Positions 57,802-64,000 of a stretch of 64,000 nucleotides of DNA are shown piece after piece (position 1 is the first letter of the stretch; each line of letters begins with the position of its first letter). The notes beneath the pieces are model-generated. The model was given only the letters and a program-made list of their open reading frames with translations. It was not told the origin of the DNA and ran no database searches. This stretch comes from Nocardia sp. BSTN01. Lineage in GTDB: Bacteria > Actinomycetota > Actinomycetes > Mycobacteriales > Mycobacteriaceae. A program made the translations under genes and the position numbers. Location: the NCBI RefSeq assembly GCF_015354405.1, contig NZ_JADKYP010000017.1, positions 62,001 to 126,000 of the forward strand, given 5' to 3'.

Positions 57802-58734
57802 ATGACCGAAACCGGAACTGTTCTCATCACCGGCCCGACCCGCAATCTGGGCCGCGCCACCGCACTGGCCATGGCCGCCAGACCGGAGGGGCAGCGTCCC
57901 GATCTTCTCCTGGTCGGCCGCGCCGGGCGGGATCTGACCGAGGTCGCCGAGCAGGCCCGCGCGCGGGGCGCCCGGGTCCGCGAAATCGGTTGCGACCTGG
58001 CGGATCTCACCGATGTGCGCGCCGCCGCAACCACCGTGCGCGAACTCCTCGCCGCCGGTGCCGTGCGACCGCTGCGCGCGCTGATCGCCAATGCCGGCAC
58101 CATGTCCGCCGACACCCGGCAGGCCACACGCGACGGTTACGAGACGACCTTCGCCGTCAACTACCTGGCCCACGCCCAGCTCATCGGCGACCTTCTCGAC
58201 GCGTTCACCGCGCCGGCGCGGGTGGTGCTGCTCGGATCGAACACCTACCACGCCAATTTCTGGCGCAGAGTGCTCAATGTCGCGGAGGCCGACTGGGCCG
58301 ATCCCCTCGACCTCGCTCGCCCGGCCACCGGCGACCACGTCCCCGGCATGACCGCGTCGGGTGTCGCCTACTCCAATGCCAAGCTGGCGATCCTCTACTA
58401 CGCCCACGAACTACAGCGCCACGCCGGCCCCGGGATCAACGTCTCGGTCTTCGAACCGGGATGGATGCCCGGTACCGCACTCGGCCGCGGCGCCCCCGCT
58501 CCGGTGCGAGCGATCGGCCGCGTTCTCGGCCGGCTCCCCGGCGTATCGACACCGCAACGCTCGGGACCGCTTCTGGCCTCGGTCGCCCTCGACGACACAT
58601 GGGCACACCTGCGCGACGGTGCGTTCGTGGTGAAGACCCGGCTCACCGAGGTGCAGCCCATCGCCCACGATCGCGACCGGGAGCGCCGCCTGTGGGAGGC
58701 GACCGCCGAACTGCTGGACCGCGTGCGGACGTAG
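57802..58734 (+). CDS. SDR family oxidoreductase (retinol-dehydrogenase/WWOX-like)
   Basis: A 310-aa SDR of the divergent protochlorophyllide reductase/retinol-dehydrogenase-like class. TGPTRNLGRATALAMA near residue 9, NAGTMSADTRQATRDGYE near residue 96, catalytic Ser in VVLLGSNTYHAN, and YSNAKLAILYYAHEL with Tyr and Lys. VFEPGWMPGTALGRG follows. It should oxidise or reduce a hydrophobic alcohol or ketone with NADP. ATG 57802 with GGGGA upstream. Probably controlled by the divergent XRE/MmyB regulator. Confidence 0.92.
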   Translation: MTETGTVLITGPTRNLGRATALAMAARPEGQRPDLLLVGRAGRDLTEVAEQARARGARVREIGCDLADLTDVRAAATTVRELLAAGAVRPLRALIANAGTMSADTRQATRDGYETTFAVNYLAHAQLIGDLLDAFTAPARVVLLGSNTYHANFWRRVLNVAEADWADPLDLARPATGDHVPGMTASGVAYSNAKLAILYYAHELQRHAGPGINVSVFEPGWMPGTALGRGAPAPVRAIGRVLGRLPGVSTPQRSGPLLASVALDDTWAHLRDGAFVVKTRLTEVQPIAHDRDRERRLWEATAELLDRVRT

Positions 58735-58936
58735 TCATCGCCGCGATGTTCGATCGCAGAGCCTCTGACGGCCCCGCCGTGGTGAGCACTTCTGCGCGCG
58801 AAGTACGAGAGCGTTCTCCGCCGGGAACCCACGTCGGATGGCGGGAAACACGTGGTGGCGGCGGTTTCGTGGCGGATTGGCGCGGGTGCGGCGCGGGGTC
58901 CCGGCCGTGCCCGGCCCGGTGGGTAGGTTGGCGATC

Positions 58937-59815
58937 ATGCGTACCGACGAGGATTCCTGGGATATCAACACCGGTGTCGGATCCACGGCCTTGTTCGTCG
59001 CGGCAGCCCGCGCCCTGGGCGGACGCGCGGCCGACGCCCCGGCTCGGGACCCGCTCGCCGAGCTGTTCGTCTCGGCGGCCGGCGGCGAATGGGCGGATCT
59101 GCTGGCCGGGCGTCTGCCCGAACATCCTTTGCTGACAACCGATTTCGGCATCCCGTTCCAGCAGCACCAACTCTTCCGGACCCGGTATTTCGACGACTAT
59201 CTGGATGCCGCCGTGGCATCGGGAATCCGGCAGGTGGTGGTGCTCGCGGCGGGCCTGGACGCGCGGGCCTATCGACTGCCGTCGCTGGCGGGCTGCACCG
59301 TGTACGAACTGGATCGGCCGCAGGTCCTCGGCTACAAGCGTGAGACCGTCGCGCAGGCCGGGCGCGAACCGATCGCGGATCGCCGGGAGGTGGCGGTCGA
59401 TCTGCGGGGCGACTGGCCGAAAGCCTTGCGCGACAGCGGCTTCGATTCCGATCGGCCGACCGCGTGGCTGATCGAGGGGCTGCTGATCTATGTGACACCA
59501 GCGGCCCAGGACCAGCTGTTCGATACCGTCCACTCACTCAGCGCACCCGGCAGCCGAGCCGCCGTCGAACAGATGGATCCCCTGCCCGCCGAGGCGGCCG
59601 AAGCCCTGGCAGCCGACGGAGAATCCGGCTCGGAGTGGGTGAAGTTGATCTACAACGAGCCGCGCAGCGACGCCACCGCCTGGTTCACCGACCGCGGATG
59701 GACCGGCGAACGCATCTCCCTTCCCGACTACATCCGCAGCCTCGGCCACACACCCGAGAGCCCCGAGGGACGCCAGCAGTCACTGATCAATCTGGTGACC
59801 GTCACCCGCCCGTGA
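58937..59815 (+). CDS. SAM-dependent methyltransferase, TIGR00027 / leucine carboxyl methyltransferase-like
   Basis: A 292-aa class I methyltransferase with the large mycobacterial/Nocardia family signature: WDINTGVGSTALFVAAARAL at the N-terminus, FRTRYFDDYLDAAVASGIRQVVVLAAGLDARAYRL as SAM motif I, YELDRPQVLGYKRETV as motif post I, and AWLIEGLLIYVTPAAQDQLFDTV. It probably O-methylates a small acid or alcohol. ATG 58937; a GGGTAG box 11 nt before it (no good -35) may be a -10. Its transcript ends at the hairpin at 59836-59875. Confidence 0.9.
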   Translation: MRTDEDSWDINTGVGSTALFVAAARALGGRAADAPARDPLAELFVSAAGGEWADLLAGRLPEHPLLTTDFGIPFQQHQLFRTRYFDDYLDAAVASGIRQVVVLAAGLDARAYRLPSLAGCTVYELDRPQVLGYKRETVAQAGREPIADRREVAVDLRGDWPKALRDSGFDSDRPTAWLIEGLLIYVTPAAQDQLFDTVHSLSAPGSRAAVEQMDPLPAEAAEALAADGESGSEWVKLIYNEPRSDATAWFTDRGWTGERISLPDYIRSLGHTPESPEGRQQSLINLVTVTRP

Positions 59816-59835
59816 CGCGGGGGCGCGACGAGAAC

Positions 59836-59875
59836 AGGGCTTGGCGGGCAACGGATACGTTGCCCGCCAAGCCCT
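59836..59875. terminator. Bidirectional intrinsic terminator
   Basis: An 18-bp perfect stem (AGGGCTTGGCGGGCAACG at 59836-59853, its complement at 59858-59875) closes a GATA loop. It sits between the convergent methyltransferase (stop 59815) and GT39 gene (stop 59888). There is only a short T run, as is usual in actinobacteria. Confidence 0.86.
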
Positions 59876-59887
59876 TTGGACGTCTTA

Positions 59888-61987
59888 CTACCCTCGGTAG
59901 CCGCTCAGGTTGTACACCGTGGCGTTGCCGATGTGCTGGGCGGGGAAGGTGGTGGTGACCCACGTGGTGATGTCGGCGTGCTGATTGCGGCCGAAACCGC
60001 CCGGCCCGCCGGCATTCTCGGTGGTATGCGGCTGCGACTGCCCCGGCGTGTTTCCGGGTGCCGCCTGCTCCCGGCCCGCACCCCGGCCTGTTGTCGCACC
60101 CTCGGCGCGACCGGTCGTGCCGGGATTCCGGTTGCCGGTCACGCCCTGCTCGCGCGCATCCGCCGGACTCTGATTGCGGCCGTCGGCCTGGACGACGTAG
60201 TAGGCGATCTTGCCGTCCTTCACGTCGGCCTGGAACTGTGCCAGTGTCGGCACCGGGTCGCTGCCGGAGAATCCACCGATCGCCATCACCGGCCTGTCGC
60301 TGTCCAATTCCAGTGCGGCGGCCGCGGACGAACCGTTGGTCGCCGCCGCCCAGGTCGCAGTCGTCGCCCGCAACATCGCCGAGAGCTGCGGATCCGGACG
60401 GCTCTGACCGAAGCCGCCACGCCCGTTCGCCTGCGCCGGGCCGACCGTCGGCCCACCACCGGAGTGCGCGGTCGCGACGGTCGCGAACGAGTAGGCCGCA
60501 CCGCCCGCCAGGCCCCCGATCAGCCCCGCCGTCAGGACGACGGCCGCGAGACGGCGATGCGCCGCATAGGTCCAGGGCATCGCCAGCAGCACCGCGGTGA
60601 TGAGCGTCACCACCAGAATCGTCCAGCGCAGCTCCGGATACCAGCCGCTGTTGCGGTGCAGCAGAACGACACTCCACACGCCCGTCACCACGAGCAGTGC
60701 GGCCGTGCCGAATCGGCCGAACGCGGTGTCGCGCCGGTTCCACAGTTCGGCGATACCGACAGCGAACATTCCGGCGACCGCCGGGGCGATCGAGAGGCAG
60801 TAGTACGGATGCACCATGCCGTTCATGTAGCTGAGCACGCCGCCGTCGATCACGATCCAGCCGCCGAAGACGATGGCGGCCGCACGCATCCGGTCGGTGC
60901 GCGGCGCGCGACCGCGCGAGACGAGCACCAGCACCATCGCCAGCAACGCGGCCGGCAGCAACCAGCCGATCTCGAACCCGAATTCACCGGTGAACAACCG
61001 CTGCACACCGTGCACTTGCCCGCCGAAGCCACCGAATCCGTTGCGCGCACCCGCAGGCGGGCCGGCATGCGCCGCCGCTTGGGTCGCCGCGGCGGGATCG
61101 TGGGCCGGGGCTGCCCCGCCACCGTGATTGCGGCCGAGCACGCGAGCGAAACCGTTGTATCCGAGCACCAGATTCATGAAGTTGTTGTCGGTCGACCCGG
61201 CCAGGTACGGCCGGGTCGAGGCCGGCCACCACAGCGTGAGCAGCACATACCAGCCGCTGGACACCAGCAGCGCGATGAGCCCGCCGAGCAGTTGCAGCAG
61301 GCGTCTGCGCAGCGATGCCGGAGCGGCGAGCAGATAGGCCACCCCCAGCGCGGGCAGTACCATCAGCCCCTCGAGCATCTTCGCCAGGAATGCGAAGCCC
61401 AGCGCAGCCCCGGCCAGCATCAGCCAGGTCGTGGACGCGCGGTCCAGTGCCCGCACGGTGGCGTAGGCGGCGGCCGTCATGAGCAGCACCATCACCGCGT
61501 CGGGGTTGTCGAACCGGAACATCAGCGCCGCCACCGGCGTCAATGCCAGCGCCGCTCCCGCCAGCAGCGCCATCCAATGATTCGTCGTGATCCGCCGGAC
61601 CGCGCCGTAGAGCAGCGCGACCGCGGCCACGGCCATCACTGCCTGCGGAACGAGCAGGCTCGCGCTGGAGAAACCGAAGATGCGGCCGGAAAGCCCCATC
61701 ACCCACTGGGATACGGGAGGCTTGTCGACGGTGATGAAGTTGGCCGGATCCAGGGAGCCGAACAGCAGCGCCTCCCAATTCTTCGACCCGGCCCAGGCGG
61801 CGCCGGCGTAGAACTGGTTTCCCATCCCGTTGACGGTGATGTTCCACAGGTACATCACCGCCGTCGCGATCAGGAGCACCGCCAGACCGGCCCGCTCGAC
61901 GGCACTGCCGCCGAATCTGCGGGCGGCGCCGGACTTCGCGGGCTCGGGCGGTACCACCGGCGAATTCTCGAGGAGTGATGTAGTCAC
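59888..61987 (-). CDS. Glycosyltransferase family 39 (GT-C, ArnT/PMT-like) with external tail
   Basis: A 699-aa multi-pass membrane protein. About a dozen helices lie in residues 35-500, with the conserved FITVDKPPVSQWVMGL acidic loop, FRFDNPDAVMVLL, and LGFAFLAKMLEGLMVLPALG. A large external loop is rich in Ala, His and Gly (about 290-320), and a C-terminal 180-residue soluble part contains low-complexity Gly/Asn/Pro/Arg stretches. GT39 enzymes use a polyprenyl-phosphate sugar to glycosylate proteins or lipids outside the membrane. Start GTG 61987. Transcribed alone; terminator shared with the methyltransferase. Confidence 0.92.
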   Translation of the reverse strand: MTTSLLENSPVVPPEPAKSGAARRFGGSAVERAGLAVLLIATAVMYLWNITVNGMGNQFYAGAAWAGSKNWEALLFGSLDPANFITVDKPPVSQWVMGLSGRIFGFSSASLLVPQAVMAVAAVALLYGAVRRITTNHWMALLAGAALALTPVAALMFRFDNPDAVMVLLMTAAAYATVRALDRASTTWLMLAGAALGFAFLAKMLEGLMVLPALGVAYLLAAPASLRRRLLQLLGGLIALLVSSGWYVLLTLWWPASTRPYLAGSTDNNFMNLVLGYNGFARVLGRNHGGGAAPAHDPAAATQAAAHAGPPAGARNGFGGFGGQVHGVQRLFTGEFGFEIGWLLPAALLAMVLVLVSRGRAPRTDRMRAAAIVFGGWIVIDGGVLSYMNGMVHPYYCLSIAPAVAGMFAVGIAELWNRRDTAFGRFGTAALLVVTGVWSVVLLHRNSGWYPELRWTILVVTLITAVLLAMPWTYAAHRRLAAVVLTAGLIGGLAGGAAYSFATVATAHSGGGPTVGPAQANGRGGFGQSRPDPQLSAMLRATTATWAAATNGSSAAAALELDSDRPVMAIGGFSGSDPVPTLAQFQADVKDGKIAYYVVQADGRNQSPADAREQGVTGNRNPGTTGRAEGATTGRGAGREQAAPGNTPGQSQPHTTENAGGPGGFGRNQHADITTWVTTTFPAQHIGNATVYNLSGYRG

Positions 61988-62053
61988 GGTGCCTATTCAG
62001 CCCGTGCAGCTCCACAGCTAGCTGTGAGCGAGCAGTGAGGTTGCGATGAACGC

Positions 62054-62536
62054 CTAGCGGGCCTGCTTCTCCCCCGCACCCACGGCAGCCCGGCGGCGAG
62101 GCCGCTCACCCGGCACGAGCAGCGCGAGGATGGCGACCACCACCGCGCCGCCGAACAGATACAGCCCCCAGGTGCCGGTGAGCAGATGTTGATAGTCGTC
62201 GCGCAACTCGCTGTCGAACCGCTGATTCAGTCGCCAGGCCGGGACCGCGAGCGCCGCGATTCCGGCCAGCACCGCGAGCCATCCCAGAATCCGCGAGCCG
62301 AACAGCCCGGCAAGCAGCATCACCAGGGCGACGAGCAGCAACACCACCGTGTAGGACGCGCGCAGTTGCGGCGACTGGGCCTGCACCCCGTCCAGCGGAA
62401 TTCCGGTCGCGAAGCCGTCGCGGATGTCGACGAGCCGGATGTGGCGGGCCTGCACGACCCCGACGAACGGCCCGAACGCTCCGACCGCCATCACTACCCC
62501 ACAGGCGAACAGCACCAGATGGACGACAGCGCGCAT
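62054..62536 (-). CDS. Hypothetical membrane protein
   Basis: A 160-aa protein with four transmembrane helices (3-27, 62-83, 86-108 and 128-152) and an exterior loop after helix 1 containing QARHIRLVDIRDGFATGIPLDG. A basic tail RPRRRAAVGAGEKQAR ends it. ATG 62536. No family recognised. It is alone between the GT39 gene and the DUF2269-like protein, all on the minus strand. Confidence 0.72.
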   Translation of the reverse strand: MRAVVHLVLFACGVVMAVGAFGPFVGVVQARHIRLVDIRDGFATGIPLDGVQAQSPQLRASYTVVLLLVALVMLLAGLFGSRILGWLAVLAGIAALAVPAWRLNQRFDSELRDDYQHLLTGTWGLYLFGGAVVVAILALLVPGERPRRRAAVGAGEKQAR

Positions 62537-62618
62537 AGGTCCACGGTATTCCGGCCGGCGCCGCAGTGCACCGACCCGGCGGAATCCTCGTCGTGTCGCG
62601 ACCGGACACGCCGGGGGT

Positions 62619-63068
62619 TCAGGCGCCTGTGGTCGAACCGGGGCGCACCACCATCAGCACCGCGACGGTCGCCCACAGCAGATTGAAGATGCCGGCCGAC
62701 ATGGCCAGGCGTGCGGCCGTGGCATCGACGCGACCGGGTGCGAGGGAGGTGAGGGCGGCGCGTTGGTCGGGCAGGATCATCGTGGCCAGAATCGCCGCGG
62801 CCGCGGCGGTGAGGGCGATCGATGTGATCAACCATCCGGTCCCGAGTACGCCCAGGGCGGCGCCGGTGGCCAGCCCGAAGATCGGGACCGCGAGGCCGAC
62901 GGCGGCATAGACCCGGCAAATACGATGCAGCACGCGCAGATTCGCGGTGGCGTCCGCCGATCCGGCGGCGCGGCGCAGGGCCGGGGGAAACATGCTCGCG
63001 GCGACGGCGACCGGGCCGATCGCGATCACCGCAGCCAGAACATGCAGCGACAGCAGCACTTTCGTCAC
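62619..63068 (-). CDS. DUF2269-like membrane protein
   Basis: A 149-aa membrane protein with four helices, starting LLSLHVLAAVIAIGPVAVAASMFPPALRR (a cytochrome-b-like His-containing first helix), then AVGLAVPIFGLATGAALG, LITSIALTAAAAAILATMIL and a final LLWATVAVLMVV. It resembles the DUF2269/small integral membrane family that may carry haem. ATG 63068 overlaps the stop of the 105-aa gene (ATGA). The functional role is not known. Confidence 0.72.
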   Translation of the reverse strand: MTKVLLSLHVLAAVIAIGPVAVAASMFPPALRRAAGSADATANLRVLHRICRVYAAVGLAVPIFGLATGAALGVLGTGWLITSIALTAAAAAILATMILPDQRAALTSLAPGRVDATAARLAMSAGIFNLLWATVAVLMVVRPGSTTGA

Positions 63069-63382
63069 CGGGCGCGCTCCGCTCCGCCGCGGCGCACGCC
63101 GGTGACCTTCGACGCGGGCAGGCGGCCGGCCTTGGCGGTGCCGGTGAGAGTGTCGCCCGCCACCGTGACCGCGAAGGCGAGATTCAATCGCATCGGTGAC
63201 GTGACGGCCTGATTCCAGGTGAGCCGATCACCGTCGAGCACGACGTCGCGAAGCGAAACCCGTTCGCCCGCACCGCTTGCCGTGCCGACGAGAGTGCCGT
63301 CCTCGCGATGGAGCTCGAGTTCGACGGCAATCCTGCCGATCGGGGTGGAGATGGACAGATCCCACATGCCTTCGTCGGACAT
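63065..63382 (-). CDS. Hypothetical beta-rich small protein
   Basis: A 105-aa soluble protein of beta-strand character (WDLSISTPIGRIAVELELH, GTLVGTASGAGERVSLRDVVL, LNLAFAVTVAGDTLTGTAKAG). It resembles conserved actinobacterial proteins of unknown function with a lipocalin-like or single-sheet fold. ATG 63382 has AGGAGT 9 nt upstream; an in-frame ATG 18 nt upstream is the alternative. Its stop overlaps the DUF2269-like gene start. Confidence 0.7.
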   Translation of the reverse strand: MSDEGMWDLSISTPIGRIAVELELHREDGTLVGTASGAGERVSLRDVVLDGDRLTWNQAVTSPMRLNLAFAVTVAGDTLTGTAKAGRLPASKVTGVRRGGAERAR

Positions 63383-63443
63383 GACGCGGTTACTCCTCAT
63401 GTTTCGTGGATCGAGTGATGTGTCGTGGATCGAGCAGGTCGGG

Positions 63444-64000
63444 TCAGACGGTGGCGGGAGCGGGGCCCTGGCGGCGCCAGACGGTGCCGCGGCGTTCGTG
63501 CGCGAACAGCCGCTCGACCGCATGGGCGATGCGCGGCCCGATCTCGCGTTCGAGCAGATACAGACCGAGGTCGAGACCGGAGGTGACGCCCGCGCCGGTG
63601 ACGAGATCGCCGTCGTCGACCACGCGCGCGTCCACGGCCTGCACGCCTGTGGCATCGAGCAGATCCAGTCCCAGGTGATGAGTGGTCGCCGGGCGCCCCT
63701 CCAGCAGTCCCGCCATGGCGAGAATCAGCGACCCACCGCAGACGGCGGCGACCGTGATCCGCGGGTTGGCCATCGCCGCGCGGAGCAGGTCGGGCAGGCC
63801 GGTGGTCAGGGTGCGGCCGAGGAGAACCGGGATGAATTCGTCGCGGCGCCACTCGCCGGCGGTCCCGGCATCCTGGTCCGGCACCTCCCCCGGCTCACCG
63901 ATACGGCCCGAGGCGCCGGGGATCAGCACCACACCGGGTCGCGCCGGATCGAGTGCCGCGGTGGCGCGCAACTCCAGCCCGCCGCTGCCGCTCACCACCT
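63444..64000 (-). CDS. DJ-1/PfpI (GlxA-like) family protein, 5' end beyond window
   Basis: At least 185 codons to the right edge, so the N-terminus is missing. The sequence is DJ-1/PfpI type: VAAVCGGSLILAMAGLLEGRPATTHH with the nucleophilic Cys at the elbow, VVDDGDLVTGAGVTSGLDLGLYLLEREIGP as in GlxA-like/isonitrile hydratase proteins. Without a C-terminal AraC helix-turn-helix it is a hydrolase/chaperone-type member, not a GlxA regulator. Followed by the 105-aa gene after 61 nt. Confidence 0.85.
   Translation of the reverse strand, partial: VVSGSGGLELRATAALDPARPGVVLIPGASGRIGEPGEVPDQDAGTAGEWRRDEFIPVLLGRTLTTGLPDLLRAAMANPRITVAAVCGGSLILAMAGLLEGRPATTHHLGLDLLDATGVQAVDARVVDDGDLVTGAGVTSGLDLGLYLLEREIGPRIAHAVERLFAHERRGTVWRRQGPAPATV

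Noticed and set aside
59876-61978. 700-codon plus-strand frame
   Set aside because: Exactly antisense to the GT39 gene, whose membrane helices and motifs are clear.
1-64000. tRNA, rRNA, CRISPR, insertion sequences, integrase or attachment sites
   Set aside because: No tRNA T-loop (GGTTCGANTCC) with a matching acceptor stem, no spaced direct repeats, no transposase-like motifs (DDE with terminal inverted repeats) were found by reading.

Overview
The window is one continuous, very GC-rich actinobacterial chromosome segment, most likely from Nocardia or a close relative in the Mycobacteriales. That placement is an inference from the GC-biased codon use, the many GTG/TTG starts, and mycobacterial-type families: a PknK-like kinase/regulator, an Rv2629-like protein, a TIGR00027-type methyltransferase, a LigC-like DNA ligase and a prpDBC methylcitrate operon. 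I see no tRNA, rRNA, CRISPR array, insertion sequence, integrase or phage gene. Genes are tightly packed, and no gene-free stretch exceeds 300 bases. Both edge genes (a nucleotidyltransferase on the left, a DJ-1/PfpI protein on the right) are cut by the window.

Region 1 (1-27 kb) reads as a general-stress island. It holds a molybdopterin oxidoreductase without the usual Fe-S cysteines, DUF4383, a GspA39-like SDR, a FUSC/SRPBCC/phytoene-desaturase-like operon, a GCS2 ligase, an Rv2629-like protein, DUF6480, manganese catalase, hemerythrin, a b-type cytochrome/sulfite-oxidase-fold fusion, Dps, a cytochrome P450 and two paralogous epimerases. At least a dozen promoters have the form GTTT-N14/15-GGGTAG/T, the SigB/SigF class of actinobacteria. 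In several cases the start codon lies only 9-10 nt after the -10 box. A TetR-controlled alcohol dehydrogenase operon (5.1-7.3 kb) with two perfect palindromic operators sits inside this island, as does an internally deleted metallo-beta-lactamase pseudogene. At 26561-26629 a 22-codon gene with a near-perfect Shine-Dalgarno encodes a peptide in which 12 of 22 residues are methionine. It is the most unusual object in the window.

Region 2 (26.7-37.2 kb): a LigC/LigD-type ligase; a cobalamin riboswitch controlling cbtB-cbtA-phosphatase; DUF488; a PlsC-type acyltransferase behind overlapping palindromes; a TetR/hypothetical divergon with an AT-rich operator; a TauD-type dioxygenase; and a four-gene OpuC/OsmF-type osmoprotectant ABC transporter whose genes all overlap by ATGA.

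Region 3 (37.2-53.1 kb): a compact aconitase, a VOC protein, an enoyl-CoA hydratase, the PknK-like kinase/ATPase, DUF72, a TetR-thioesterase operon with two operators, a lipase-maturation-factor protein, the prpDBC operon for propionyl-CoA detoxification, a CinA-type amidohydrolase, an unannotated-size 51-aa protein and CsbD.

Region 4 (53.2-64 kb): an HxlR regulator whose 5' end overlaps the amputated remains of an MFS transporter, a VOC protein, an SRPBCC protein, a TetR-hydrolase operon with two abutting 21-bp operators, an XRE/MmyB regulator divergent from an SDR, a methyltransferase, a large GT39 glycosyltransferase ended by a strong bidirectional terminator, and a run of small membrane/unknown proteins next to a DJ-1 family gene. 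Taken together the segment is dominated by redox, stress-survival and lipid/propionate metabolism genes under many small local regulators.
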